This document shows positions 43,598-53,122 of a stretch of DNA of 64,000 bases, piece by piece (the first letter of the stretch is position 1; each line of letters starts with the position of its first letter). Made by a program: the position numbers and the translations under genes. The notes under the pieces are model-generated. The model was given only the letters and a program-made list of their open reading frames with translations. It had not been told where the DNA came from and searched no databases. The DNA is from Streptomyces sp. NBC_00440 (lineage in GTDB: Bacteria; Actinomycetota; Actinomycetes; Streptomycetales; Streptomycetaceae). The DNA lies in the NCBI RefSeq assembly GCF_036014215.1, contig NZ_CP107921.1:5525501-5589500 (forward strand). Direction: 5' to 3'.

Positions 43598-45742
43598 GTG
43601 GTCACCACCCTCACGATCATGGACGAACCCGAGAACTCCCCGCGCGCCGAGAGCCAGTCGCCCACGCCTGCGCACGCCGTCCCGAGCCGGGGGCCGGACC
43701 GGCCGCGTGGGCACCGGGACGCCGGGGGAGCCGCGCGCAGGCGTCGCAACCGGGCCCTGGGGATCGCGGCGGCCATCGCTGTCACCGTGACCACTGCCTC
43801 GGCGGGGTACGCCGCCATCGCCCGAACGGCGGAGGACGCTCCGCAGTACACGAAGCCCCGGGTACGCGCAGGCGCTGTCGACTTTCCCGTGGCGGGTGGC
43901 ACCACCACCGTCGACACGGCCTCCCTGCGCGTCACGGGACATACGGGCCACGGGACGGCCGTTCCGGTCTCCGACGCCGCCGCCGACGCCGATGGATTCG
44001 GTCGGCCGGGCAAGGTCGAGGTGCACGGCTCGCACGCCTCCTGGTCGTACCCCGCCAGGGGGCTGCGCGTGACCGCGGCGGGCGAGAGCGGGCGGCTGCT
44101 GATGACGGTGCGCTCGGAGAAGGACGGGACCCTCGCGTGGCCGGTGACCGGCAAGGGGGCCGGCACGGGGGCGCGGGGCGCCTCGCTGCAGATCCCGAGG
44201 GGAGAGGGGCTCTCCGTTCCGGTCGCTGACCGGTTCTGGAACTCCCGGCAGGCGGGTCTTGTCGGCACCGATGACGATCTGGCCACCGGTTCCCTCACCT
44301 TGCCTCTGTGGGGCTACACCTCGCACGGGCACGGCGTCAGCTACCTCGTGCCGGAGAGCATCGGGACCTCACTCGGATTCGCCTCCGCCGACGGGCGGTT
44401 GAACGCCACGGCGAAGCACGAGTTCTCCCGCCGGGAGCGGACCCTCGACTACACGGTCGCCTTCTCCCTCACCTCCGCCTCTCCCGTGGCGCCGGCCGCC
44501 GACTACCACCGCTGGCTCGGTGAACACGGGCAACTGCACACGCTGAAGCAGAAGATCGCCGAGAACCCCGAGGTCGGAAAGCTGCTCGGAGCCGAGCACG
44601 CCTATCTGTGGGGCGGAGCCCGTGACGCCGAGGCGGTGCGGACCCTGCGCAAGCAGGGCAACACGCGGCTGTGGCTCGGCTACGACGCCGACGGTCACCC
44701 CATGAGCCGGGATGCGGTGGCGGAGGCCAGGAAGCTGGGCTATCTGGTCGGCCCGTACGACTCGTACGACAACGGCCAGGACCCGGAGACCGCCGACACC
44801 CCCATCGCCAAGTGGCCCGGCAGGGTCTACCCGGACTTCTGCGTGCGCGACGCGAAGGGCACCATCGCGACGGGCTTCGGCGCACGCGGCTGCTACCTCA
44901 GCTCCGAAGCGTTCGCGAAGTCCGAGCCCACCGAGCACTACCTGGCTCGGCACACGGAGGAGATGACGAAGAACGGTGCCAACAGCGTCTTCGTGGACGT
45001 CGATGCCGCGGGTGAGCTGTTCAGCGACTTCACCGGGAGCCACCCGATGACGAAGAGGCAGGACCGCGACAACCGGATGGACCGCCTGCGGACGCTGGCC
45101 GACAAGGACCACTTCGTCGTCGGGTCGGAATCCGCCGTCTCCTGGTCGGCCTCGGCGCTCGCGTTCGACCACGGCGCGCAGACACCCGTCAACGACGGCC
45201 TGTGGGCCTTCCAGAAGGACAAGACCAAGTGGGGGGCCTACTACCCCGCGGACGCTCCCGGCCAGTTCTTCCACCCGACCACGCTCCCCGCGTCCCTGGC
45301 CAAGTCGATGTTCGACCCCGCCTACCGCGTCCCGCTGTACGAGACCGCACTGCACGACTCGCTGGTCAACACCGACCGCTGGGAGATGCCCTACGACAAG
45401 CTCCCGGCGCAGAAGAAGGACCGTGCGCTGATGTCGGTCCTCTACAACACGCCGCTCAACTTCGTCCTGGGGGACCAGAACCTGGCCTCCACGGGCAAGG
45501 AGATGGCCGCACTGCAGCACTACTTCGCGCCCCTGCACAAGGCGGCCGGTACCGAGCGGATGACGGCGTTCCACTGGCTGACCGAGGATCACCTCGTCCA
45601 GCACTCTGTCTTCGGGGACGGCACCCTGACGGTGACGGCCAACTTCGGCACCACGGCGCACGACGGTCTGCCGGGCGGCTGTGTGGACGCGAAACTGAAG
45701 GACGAGCCGAAGGCCCGGCGGCTCTGCCCGGCCAACGGCTGA
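43598..45742 (+). CDS. Membrane-anchored or secreted glycoside hydrolase-like protein
   Basis: A 714-residue protein. A proline/arginine-rich cytosolic start is followed by one membrane helix or signal (RALGIAAAIAVTVTTASAGYAA, about residues 49-70), then a beta-rich region (to about 290) and a TIM-barrel-like domain with AYLWGGARDAEAVRTLRKQG, LWLGYDADGHPMSRDAV, KWPGRVYPDFCVRDAKG, SVFVDVDAAGELF and HFVVGSESAVSWSA. The layout resembles GH101/DUF5696-type glycosidases, but I am not sure of the family. D and E residues at strand ends are candidate catalytic residues. Start GTG 43598 has no ribosome site; ATG 43619 is an alternative. Confidence 0.65.
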   Translation: MVTTLTIMDEPENSPRAESQSPTPAHAVPSRGPDRPRGHRDAGGAARRRRNRALGIAAAIAVTVTTASAGYAAIARTAEDAPQYTKPRVRAGAVDFPVAGGTTTVDTASLRVTGHTGHGTAVPVSDAAADADGFGRPGKVEVHGSHASWSYPARGLRVTAAGESGRLLMTVRSEKDGTLAWPVTGKGAGTGARGASLQIPRGEGLSVPVADRFWNSRQAGLVGTDDDLATGSLTLPLWGYTSHGHGVSYLVPESIGTSLGFASADGRLNATAKHEFSRRERTLDYTVAFSLTSASPVAPAADYHRWLGEHGQLHTLKQKIAENPEVGKLLGAEHAYLWGGARDAEAVRTLRKQGNTRLWLGYDADGHPMSRDAVAEARKLGYLVGPYDSYDNGQDPETADTPIAKWPGRVYPDFCVRDAKGTIATGFGARGCYLSSEAFAKSEPTEHYLARHTEEMTKNGANSVFVDVDAAGELFSDFTGSHPMTKRQDRDNRMDRLRTLADKDHFVVGSESAVSWSASALAFDHGAQTPVNDGLWAFQKDKTKWGAYYPADAPGQFFHPTTLPASLAKSMFDPAYRVPLYETALHDSLVNTDRWEMPYDKLPAQKKDRALMSVLYNTPLNFVLGDQNLASTGKEMAALQHYFAPLHKAAGTERMTAFHWLTEDHLVQHSVFGDGTLTVTANFGTTAHDGLPGGCVDAKLKDEPKARRLCPANG

Positions 45743-45750
45743 CCGGTCCC

Positions 45751-46006
45751 CGGCCTGATCCAGACGGAAGACCCCAGGACCTGTCCGGCCGGTCTTCGTG
45801 GGCCCGCGACGCCCGGCACGGCACCTCGCCGCGTTGTCGGAGTCACCCCAGTACGTCCAGTACGGGGGCGATCCTCCGCCTTGCGAGGCACCGCACCGGA
45901 CGCCGCGGCCTGATCCACGAAGACCGGCCGGACACGCCCTAGTAGCTCCGCTACGAGAACATTCCGGCGCCTTGCGATCGCACGCACCAGACGCCGCGCG
46001 GCCGCC
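45751..46006. repeat. MITE-like repeat cluster between the hydrolase and trypco2 genes
   Basis: The nearly 300-bp gap has no gene. TGTCCGGCCGGTCTTCGTGG (45782-45801) recurs as its exact reverse complement at 45915-45934, so 20-bp inverted ends enclose about 113 bp. CGGCCTGATCCA is directly repeated at 45751-45762 and 45906-45917. A CGCCTTGCGA...CACC.GACGCCGCG block occurs near 45873-45908 and again near 45974-46004. A small hairpin GTAGC-TCC-GCTAC lies at 45942-45954. I recall similar GC-rich intergenic repeats in other Streptomyces genomes. No transposase is present. Confidence 0.7.
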
Positions 46007-46039
46007 CTTCGGGCAACGACGGCACTTTGACGACGGGCC

Positions 46040-46348
46040 CTAGCGGCTCACCGGGATCCAGCCCGGGGTGTCGTCCTGGTTGCGGGGCTGCAGTTCGACC
46101 TTGATGTGGTGCGTGTTGTCCCGGGTCACCGACCCACTGCCGCCCACGGTGACCACGCCGATCCGCAGCTTCCCCTCGCCGTCGACCTCCCGGCTCACCT
46201 GCACCGCGATCTCCAGCGTCACCCGCTCCACGCTGAGGCGCAGCGTGCTGTCGCCGATCCGGCGCTGCGCCTCGGCCAGCTCGGTCCTCACCTGGCTGAT
46301 CAGGTCCGCAAGACCGGCCACTGGTGCGGCTCCCGTCCCGTCACTCAT
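46040..46348 (-). CDS. Trypco2-like small protein (trypsin-co-occurring domain)
   Basis: A 102-residue protein (MSDGTGAAPVAGLADLISQV) on the minus strand, with GGGGAG just upstream. An N-terminal helix (LADLISQVRTELAEAQRRIG) is followed by a beta-rich part (LRLSVERVTLEIAVQVSREV, LRIGVVTVGGSGSV, HIKVELQPRN). This matches the trypco2 pattern that Kaur and Aravind described next to trypsin-like proteases in bacterial conflict systems. Here the trypsin-like gene starts only 60 bp away on the other strand, so they share one promoter region. It may gate the protease or recognise its substrate. Confidence 0.75.
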   Translation of the reverse strand: MSDGTGAAPVAGLADLISQVRTELAEAQRRIGDSTLRLSVERVTLEIAVQVSREVDGEGKLRIGVVTVGGSGSVTRDNTHHIKVELQPRNQDDTPGWIPVSR

Positions 46349-46408
46349 TTGCTCCCCCTTGTGCAGCCCGGGTCCCATTGTCGCGCCCTGCCCCTACTGT
46401 GGGGAAGC

Positions 46409-48259
46409 ATGGAGGGGGAGTCGATACGGCTCAACATGCTTATGGATCAACAGAGTTGGCGGCTGCGACTGCGTGCGGAGCTGCCCGGGGGCGAGCCGGG
46501 GGACGTGCTCGGCGCCGGGGTCCTGCTCGGCCGGGACCTGGTGCTGACCTGTGCCCATGTGGTGCCCGGCCCCACCGAGCCGGTACGGGTCGAGTTCCCG
46601 GTCCTGGCCGGGGAGCCGAACGGGGTGTCGCGCTCGGCGCGGGTGGTCGAAGGCCACTGGGTGGAACGGTACGGGCGCGACGAAGGGGATCTGGCGCTGC
46701 TGCGGCTCACCGAGCCCGCCCCGGTGACCTCCACGGCCGTACTCCACCGCGCCCCCGCCCCGTACGACACCCGGGTCACGGTCGACGGGTTCCCCAGGTA
46801 CCGGTCTGGCGGCCTCTGGGTGGACGCCGTACTCAAGGGGCCCGGGGGCCATGGCGACGAGTGGGTGCAGATCAACCCGGTCGACTTCCACGACCCGAAC
46901 CCCCGCGGTTTCAGCGGCGCCGGAGTCGCCGAGGCCGGGACCGGCAGGCTGCTCGGGATCATGGTCGCGGTGTACGACACCCCGGCCGACCGGAGTCCGT
47001 TCTTCCACTTCTATATGATCCCGGCCGCGACCATCGCCGGCTATCTCCCGATCGTCGCGGAACACCACACGACGGGTCCCAACGTCATCCCGCCCCAGCT
47101 GTCGGTGGCACCGGGATCCCAGCGGACCGGCCGCCCGCTGGGCCTTCAGCAGACCCTGACCTGCTGGCTGAACGGCGACGCCGGCAGCTGGGACATCGAG
47201 ACCGTCTTCCTGCGCGAGGACGACGAGGAGGCCGATGTAGCGCTCCGGACGACCCTGGGTCTGGCCGACCGGGAGCGTTCACCCGGGCTCTCGACCACGG
47301 GGAGCAGCCGGCCGGGCGGTCCAGCGGTCCCGCGCCGCGGCAGCATCAGCCTGGCGGTGGCCGCGGCCGGGCGTTCCCGGGAGCAGCTCGCCCAGGACCT
47401 GGAACCGCAGCCACCACGGCAGTTGACCTCCGTCGTCGTCTCGCTGCCCGACCGGGCGGCCGCGGACCCTGGCGAGACGGCCGGGCTGCTGCAGCGGCTG
47501 GCGGACCGCGGGGCCAGGCTGCTGCTCGTACTTCACGGCCCGGCGCCGGTACTCACCGGTGGCCTGCTGCCCGCCGGGCGCCCCGCGCAGTGGCTTGAGC
47601 GGCTGACGGACCGCGCAAACCGGCTCTCCGGCACCGAACGCACCATCAGGGACCTGTTCCGGAGGCTGGAGCCGCGCGTCACCGGGCTGCCGGCCCCGCC
47701 CGAACCGCACGGAGCCCGGGCCCAGTTGTGGACCACGCAGCTCGCGGCCGAACTGGAGCGGACGCAGCGGCAGGCGCAGGATCGGGCGCTGGGCCAGGCG
47801 CAGGAGGCGCTGCGCTCCGAGGGCGGGGTGGACGTGGCCGCGCTGCTGCAGATGCTGTCGTACGCCGAACAGTCCGTCCTGGGCGCGCTGTTGCGGGCCG
47901 AGGACGTCGAGCAGCGGTTGCGCGCCGCCCTCGACCGGATGCTGGACCTGCGCGGCCTGCTCGCCGCCGAGCAGGCCCGGCTCGCCGACCACCAGCGGGC
48001 CGAGGACACCGTGGCGGCGGGCCAGTACCGGAGGGCGCAGCAGCTGCTGACGGAGGGGCCGAGCAGTCTCGACGAGGTGGAGCAGGCGGTCGCGGCGTTC
48101 GTCACGACGGTGCACGGGCGGCTGGACGGCGGCCCCGGCCCCGGAGATGCCCCTCGGCCGGGTGACGGCGGCGACGGCTACGACGGTGACGGTGGCAACG
48201 GCGACGACGGCGACGCGGCAGCCGCCGCCGCAGTCGCCGGAGAGGAGCGGACCCGTTGA
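46409..48259 (+). CDS. Trypsin-like serine protease with C-terminal helical region
   Basis: A 616-residue protein without signal peptide or membrane helix. The N-terminal about 215 residues are a chymotrypsin-fold protease with a full triad: His50 in LTCAHVV, Asp94 in EGDLALLRL and Ser169 in GFSGAGV (GDSGG replaced by GFSGA). A middle region (about 240-430) has no recognised fold. The C-terminal third is strongly helical and likely coiled-coil (LAAELERTQRQAQDRALGQA onward), ending in an acidic Gly/Asp tail. TACTGT 8 nt before ATG 46409 suggests a leaderless start. It overlaps the kinase gene by 4 bp, so it probably acts inside the cell downstream of that kinase. Confidence 0.83.
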   Translation: MEGESIRLNMLMDQQSWRLRLRAELPGGEPGDVLGAGVLLGRDLVLTCAHVVPGPTEPVRVEFPVLAGEPNGVSRSARVVEGHWVERYGRDEGDLALLRLTEPAPVTSTAVLHRAPAPYDTRVTVDGFPRYRSGGLWVDAVLKGPGGHGDEWVQINPVDFHDPNPRGFSGAGVAEAGTGRLLGIMVAVYDTPADRSPFFHFYMIPAATIAGYLPIVAEHHTTGPNVIPPQLSVAPGSQRTGRPLGLQQTLTCWLNGDAGSWDIETVFLREDDEEADVALRTTLGLADRERSPGLSTTGSSRPGGPAVPRRGSISLAVAAAGRSREQLAQDLEPQPPRQLTSVVVSLPDRAAADPGETAGLLQRLADRGARLLLVLHGPAPVLTGGLLPAGRPAQWLERLTDRANRLSGTERTIRDLFRRLEPRVTGLPAPPEPHGARAQLWTTQLAAELERTQRQAQDRALGQAQEALRSEGGVDVAALLQMLSYAEQSVLGALLRAEDVEQRLRAALDRMLDLRGLLAAEQARLADHQRAEDTVAAGQYRRAQQLLTEGPSSLDEVEQAVAAFVTTVHGRLDGGPGPGDAPRPGDGGDGYDGDGGNGDDGDAAAAAAVAGEERTR

Positions 48260-50595
48260 CCCCGTGCCCCCACCCCGGCTGCGGCAGCCGCGTCACCCCC
48301 GCCGGGTACTGCCAGCGCAGCGGCAGACGCGTCGACCCGGCGACCGGCCAGCACGCCGGAGCCGCCCGGCCGCCCGGCCCGCGCCGGGAGCAGGCCACGG
48401 CTCCGGCCGCCGCGGCTGTGCTGCTCCCACCCCCGGAGAAGGACCACGACCCGCTGGTGCTCCCCGAGGTGCGGCCCGTGGCGGCGCGGCCGGACGGCAC
48501 GTACGACACCGGCCGGCTGCGGAGCCTGGGCCTCGGCCCCGACCGGATGCTCGCCGGGCAGTACCGGCTGATCCGGAGCATCGGGTACGGGGGCATGGGC
48601 GAAGTGCATCTCGCCGAGGACACCCGCCTGGAGAACCGCCCCGTGGCGGTCAAGTTCCTGCACCAGCAGCACGACGACGGGGACCCGCCCGGCGGGCGCC
48701 GCGAGGTCAGGCTCAACGAGAAGGCGATGCGCAGCGAACGCCAGGAGCTCGTGGCCCTCAACCACCCGGATCTCATCCGGGTGTTCAACTACGGCAGCCA
48801 CGACCCCGCAGGGGAGTTCCTGGTGCTCGAATACGCGAACGGGCTGACCCTGGAGGACGTCAGGGTCCGCGTCGTCAACGACCCGGGCGCCTTCGGCGGA
48901 GTGCGCTTCCACGAGTTCGTGCTCAGCTACGGCATCCGGATCCTGAACGCCCTCAGCTATCTCCACCAGCAGAAGGGCAAGGTGTACGGCGATCTCAAGC
49001 CGCACAACGTCATGCACTGCGGCACCGAGATAAAGATCGTCGACGTGGGGAGCGTCCGTCAGGAGCGGGCCGAAGGACCGGTGACCCCCGGCTACTTCGC
49101 GCCCGGCGTCGGCCCGGACGGGGAGTCCCGCTTCCAGGACGACCTGTTCAGCCTCGGTGTGACCCTGCGTGAACTCAGCGCCGCCGCGCCGCCCGCGCAG
49201 GGTCTTGGGCCCGAGTCGCTGCGCAGGGCACTGGACCGCGCCACGCACGCCGACCGCAGGGCCAGATTCGCCACCGCCGACGAGATGGCGCTCCAGCTCC
49301 GCGGGGTGCTGCGTGAGCTGCGCTCGCTCCGTACGTCCCAGGAGTCCTTCGAGCCGTCCCCCGTCTTCGTCCAGTCCGCCCACGCACTCGACGGCGCGAT
49401 CGGCTCACCGCCACCGCTCGGCCACTGGGCGAGCGGCGCGCCCCCGGCCCCGCTCGGTCCGGTACCGCCCGAACCGGGCGAGATGGCCTGCGGGCTGCCC
49501 GTACCGAAGCCCGACCCGCAGGACCGGAACGCGCCCCGGCTCGGCCGGCTCGCCGAGGACGACGCGACCGCGCTGCTCCAGCGCACCAGCGGCTGGGAGC
49601 CGTCGGCCGAACTCCATCTGCTGCGCTGCCGGCTGTACCTGGCGCTGGCGGTCGCAGCCGGCGACACCCGGCCGCTGCGGCGGGCGTACGCGGAGATCAG
49701 CCGGGCCCGGCGCCTCATCGCCCCGGGCTGGGCCCCGTACGACTGGCGGATCGACTGGCACCTGGGCCTGCTGGCGCTCGCGGCCGGGAACACCGATGGC
49801 GCGGGGCTGCGGTTCGACGCCATCTACGACGCGATCCCCGGCGAGTACGCGCCCAAGATCGCGCTCGGCTACTGCGCGGAGCGGCGGCGGGAGTGGCCGC
49901 AGGCGCTGCGGCTCTACGACGCGGTCCGCCGCCGCAACCACTCCCTCGGCGGCGCGGCCTTCGGATGCGCCCGGGTGCTGCTGGCCGCGGCGAACGACGT
50001 GCCGGGGGGCGGTACGGGGACCGAGGGCGGCACCGGCACGGCGGGCACGGCGGACCGGGGCGCAGGGCTGGCCGGGGCCCTGGCCGCGCTGGAACTCGTC
50101 CCGGCGCACTCGCGCCATCTGACCGCGGCCCGGACCGCCATCGTCCGCATCAAGGCGGCCCGGGCCCGGAACTCGCCTCCCGACGACGATGCGCTCAAGG
50201 ACGCCCTGCACCGGCTAGGACCGCTCCTCCACGAGCACGGCCTGACGGACCACCGGGGCCGCCAACGCCTGGAGACGGAGCTCTGGGAGACGGTCATCGC
50301 CCGCGTCCCGCACCGGCCGCTGGCCGAATTCACCGCGGCGCTCGACAGCCGCCTCGCCGCCCCGGAGAGCTCGCAGGAGCTGGCCGAGATGCTCTCCCTG
50401 CTCTACCGCGGCCTCGCCGACCAGGCCAGACGCTCCGACCTGCCGGACAGCAACGAGATCGCGGAAGCCCTCATCGACCGGGCCAACAGCGTCCGCCCGC
50501 TGGGCTTCCGCCACGACAGGAGGCACCCATGGCTGGGGAAGGCACACCGGCAGCGCATCCGGGACCGGCTGAGCCCGCGGTCCTCCTCGAAGTGA
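48256..50595 (+). CDS. PknG-like Ser/Thr protein kinase with helical/TPR-like C terminus
   Basis: A 779-residue protein starting TTG 48256, overlapping the previous stop (TTGA), with GAGGAG 8 nt upstream. Residues 1-22 resemble a half zinc ribbon (CPHPGC, then C19, the last Cys replaced by Ser). The kinase domain (about 100-355) has a GYGGMGEV loop (110-117), Lys133 in AVKF, YGDLKPHN with Asp246 (HRD changed to YGD) and VDVGS with Asp263 (DFG changed to DVG), the same kind of changes seen in PknG. The C-terminal half is repetitive helical, TPR-like (AEDDATALLQRTSGWEPSAELHL onward). It is soluble. It would phosphorylate a partner in this operon. Confidence 0.82.
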   Translation: MTPCPHPGCGSRVTPAGYCQRSGRRVDPATGQHAGAARPPGPRREQATAPAAAAVLLPPPEKDHDPLVLPEVRPVAARPDGTYDTGRLRSLGLGPDRMLAGQYRLIRSIGYGGMGEVHLAEDTRLENRPVAVKFLHQQHDDGDPPGGRREVRLNEKAMRSERQELVALNHPDLIRVFNYGSHDPAGEFLVLEYANGLTLEDVRVRVVNDPGAFGGVRFHEFVLSYGIRILNALSYLHQQKGKVYGDLKPHNVMHCGTEIKIVDVGSVRQERAEGPVTPGYFAPGVGPDGESRFQDDLFSLGVTLRELSAAAPPAQGLGPESLRRALDRATHADRRARFATADEMALQLRGVLRELRSLRTSQESFEPSPVFVQSAHALDGAIGSPPPLGHWASGAPPAPLGPVPPEPGEMACGLPVPKPDPQDRNAPRLGRLAEDDATALLQRTSGWEPSAELHLLRCRLYLALAVAAGDTRPLRRAYAEISRARRLIAPGWAPYDWRIDWHLGLLALAAGNTDGAGLRFDAIYDAIPGEYAPKIALGYCAERRREWPQALRLYDAVRRRNHSLGGAAFGCARVLLAAANDVPGGGTGTEGGTGTAGTADRGAGLAGALAALELVPAHSRHLTAARTAIVRIKAARARNSPPDDDALKDALHRLGPLLHEHGLTDHRGRQRLETELWETVIARVPHRPLAEFTAALDSRLAAPESSQELAEMLSLLYRGLADQARRSDLPDSNEIAEALIDRANSVRPLGFRHDRRHPWLGKAHRQRIRDRLSPRSSSK

Positions 50596-51968
50596 GCCAG
50601 GTCCCCGAACTGCCGGTGCCGGAACCGGGACACGAGGCGCGGATGTACGCCGTCGTCACCGTGACCGTCCGGCGCCCGGCTGTCCGGGCTGCCCCGACTG
50701 CCCCGACCGACCCGGCTGTCCCGACCGCCCCGGCCGCCCGGTCGGCCGCAGTGCAGGACCAGGGACCGCGCCACGCCGTGGTGTTCCTCATCGACCACTC
50801 GTCGTCGATGGTGAACCCGCCCACGCGGATGGCGGCCGCCAGGAACGCGGCGGCCGCCGCCGTACACGCCGTGCCCGACGGCGCGTACTTCGCGGTCGTC
50901 GCGGGCCGCGACCGGCCCGCCACCGTCTACCCGGAGCAGCCCGGCGGGCACCGCACCCTCGCTGTCGCCGACGACGTGACCCGGCGGGCGGCGGAGGACG
51001 CCCTGCGCGCCTGCCACCCGGGCGGCGGCACAGCGATCGGCAGCTGGCTGGGGCGGGCCCGGGAGCTCTTCGCCGGACTCCCCGGCGGCGGCGCCGACTT
51101 CGTACGCCACGCCCTGCTGCTCACCGACGGCAGGAACGAACCGGGCTACGAGTCCCGCGACGAGCTGGCCGCCGTAGTCGCGTCCTGCACAGGGCAGTTC
51201 ACCTGCGACGCGATCGGCATCGGCGACGGCTGGGACACCGGTGAACTGCTCCTGATCACCACCGGGCTGAACGGCACGGCGCACGCCTTCGAGGAGACGG
51301 ACCCGACGGGGCCGCTCCCCGCCAGGCTGCACGACCTCACCAGACAGGCGGCGGAGCGCGACCTCACCGGACTGCGACTGCGGCTCTACCGCAGTGACAA
51401 CGCCGAACTGCGCTCCTTCGCACAGGTCCACCCGACGCGGCGGACGCTGCGGCCGGTGGAGGAGACCGAGTTCCTGCGGGAGTTCGCCACCGAACCCTGG
51501 GGCGACGAGACCCGCTCCTACCTGCTCTCGCTCAGCGCCCGGCACACCGCCGGGGCCGAGGGCGCGGAGCTGATGCTCACCGAGGTGGAGCTGGTGCGCG
51601 ACGGCGCCGCCCGGCCGCCTGTCGGACTGCCGCCGTCCCGGCCCGTGGTGGTCCGCTGGTCGGGCGACCACGGGCTGTACAGCAGGGTGCACCCCGACGT
51701 CGGCCACTTCCTGCACCAGGAGGACCTGGTCCGGTACTTCGAGGAGGGCTGCGCCGCGCTGCGCGCCCATGACCCCGGGACCGCCCGCCGGGCCCTCGGC
51801 CGGGCCTGGCAACTCGCGGTGGAGGTCGGCGACGGCGCCATGCGGGAGCACCTGGAGAAAATGGTCGAGCCCCGTGCGGACGGTGAGGTGGAGCTGCACG
51901 CCCGCATCAGACGGTTCGACATCGAGACCGCCCGGATCCGCACCAGTTACACGACGAGCCACCGGTGA
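50529..51968 (+). CDS. vWA domain protein with MIDAS site
   Basis: A 479-residue protein whose ATG 50529 has AGGAGG 5 nt upstream and lies 66 bp inside the kinase gene. After a Pro/Thr/Ala-rich strand region comes a von Willebrand factor A domain: VVFLIDHSSSM (Asp89, Ser91, Ser93 of the DxSxS metal site), CHPGGGTAIGSWL (the Thr) and ALLLTDGRNEPG (the second Asp). A beta-rich domain follows (about 280-400), then a helical tail (YFEEGCAALRAHDPGTARRAL). It has no signal peptide. Similar vWA proteins act as scaffolds or effectors in the MoxR-linked and trypsin-linked systems; no MoxR ATPase is present here. Confidence 0.85.
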   Translation: MAGEGTPAAHPGPAEPAVLLEVSQVPELPVPEPGHEARMYAVVTVTVRRPAVRAAPTAPTDPAVPTAPAARSAAVQDQGPRHAVVFLIDHSSSMVNPPTRMAAARNAAAAAVHAVPDGAYFAVVAGRDRPATVYPEQPGGHRTLAVADDVTRRAAEDALRACHPGGGTAIGSWLGRARELFAGLPGGGADFVRHALLLTDGRNEPGYESRDELAAVVASCTGQFTCDAIGIGDGWDTGELLLITTGLNGTAHAFEETDPTGPLPARLHDLTRQAAERDLTGLRLRLYRSDNAELRSFAQVHPTRRTLRPVEETEFLREFATEPWGDETRSYLLSLSARHTAGAEGAELMLTEVELVRDGAARPPVGLPPSRPVVVRWSGDHGLYSRVHPDVGHFLHQEDLVRYFEEGCAALRAHDPGTARRALGRAWQLAVEVGDGAMREHLEKMVEPRADGEVELHARIRRFDIETARIRTSYTTSHR

Positions 51969-53122
51969 GAGGCACGGGCCGGGTGACCCCGGCACTCGGG
52001 GCGCTGCGCCGCCTGCTCTGCCTGGCTCCCGTACCGGCAGGGCAGAGCCCCGCCTTCCTCCGCGACCGGCTGATCGTGCTGCCCCTGCTCACGGTGATCG
52101 CGTTCGGGTCGCTGTCCCTGGCGTACGGGGATGTGCACGGCGATTCCTCCCGGATCGCCGACCGCACAGGGCCGGCCCTGGTGGAGCTGACCCGGGCCGA
52201 AGTCGCCCTGGACCAGGCACAGAAGGAAGCCGATTCGGTCCTCCAGGGGCCGGAACTGATCGGGCTCGGCCAGACCTATCCGACCCTGATCACCAGGGCC
52301 ACCCAGAACCTCAACGAGGCCGCCCAGTCACCGGCGCTCAGCGCCGCCCAGCGGCAGGGCCTCCAGGTGGTGTCGGGGCTGGTGGTCGACTACAACGGCT
52401 ACATCGGCACCGCCGACCGCAACAGGGACGACCCCACGCTCAAGAAGGCGTATCTCTCGTACGCGCTCAGCATGCTCTGCGAGACGACGGACGGCACGGG
52501 CAGCACGGGCAGTACCGGCGGCGCGGGCACCCCGGCGGGCTGCGCCGACCGCACCGTACGCGGCTACGAGGCGACCACCATCCAGGACCGCATCGGCTCG
52601 CTGGAGCGGAGCCTGCGCGCGGATCTGGACCACGAGGCGGGCTGGGGCACCGGCCCGGTGATCCTCGCCGCCGTCGCCTGCGTCGCGTACGCCCTGCTGG
52701 CGGTCGGACTGTTCCGGACGCTCACCTTCCTGAAAGCGCGGTTCCGGCTGCTGAGCCTGCCGCTGGCAGCGACCGTACTGCCGCTGTTCGCCGTGCCGGT
52801 GCTGGTACTCGGCACCGTGCAGGTGCAGCACGGACAGGCGGCCGTGCGGCGGATCGCGGACGGGGAGCTGGCCCGGGTGTCCTCCGCCGCACCGGCTGTC
52901 CAGCTGTCACGGACCGCCGGCACGGCGGCCGCACCGGGCTCGATCGACGAACTGCAGCAGCGGATCGCCGGCGCCATGCGCCGGGCGCACTGCGCGGGCT
53001 GGGCGGCGGTGACGGGGTTCATCCTGCCGGCCGGACTGCTCGGCGCGGCGGTCACCGGCTGGGCGCTGCTGGCGTACCGGCGCGACTACGTACGGGTCCC
53101 GAGGCGGGAGGACTTCCAGTGA
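51965..53122 (+). CDS. Four-TM sensor-like membrane protein (GlnX-like layout)
   Basis: A 385-residue protein starting GTG 51965 in a 4-bp GTGA overlap. One membrane helix (about 34-54, LIVLPLLTVIAFGSLSLAYG) is followed by a roughly 175-residue extracytoplasmic helical domain containing many Gln/Ala helices (LTRAEVALDQAQKEADSVL) and two Cys. Three more helices follow: about 233-255, 263-285 and 343-368. In M. tuberculosis, GlnX is a four-TM protein that relays ligand state of the lipoprotein GlnH to PknG. The gene order here (kinase, vWA, four-TM protein, binding lipoprotein) suggests the same relay. Sequence identity to GlnX was not tested. Confidence 0.72.
   Translation: MRGTGRVTPALGALRRLLCLAPVPAGQSPAFLRDRLIVLPLLTVIAFGSLSLAYGDVHGDSSRIADRTGPALVELTRAEVALDQAQKEADSVLQGPELIGLGQTYPTLITRATQNLNEAAQSPALSAAQRQGLQVVSGLVVDYNGYIGTADRNRDDPTLKKAYLSYALSMLCETTDGTGSTGSTGGAGTPAGCADRTVRGYEATTIQDRIGSLERSLRADLDHEAGWGTGPVILAAVACVAYALLAVGLFRTLTFLKARFRLLSLPLAATVLPLFAVPVLVLGTVQVQHGQAAVRRIADGELARVSSAAPAVQLSRTAGTAAAPGSIDELQQRIAGAMRRAHCAGWAAVTGFILPAGLLGAAVTGWALLAYRRDYVRVPRREDFQ

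Noticed and set aside
45743..46039. Remnant of a transposase gene
   Set aside because: No frame in this gap gives recognisable transposase sequence; only repeats and inverted ends are visible.
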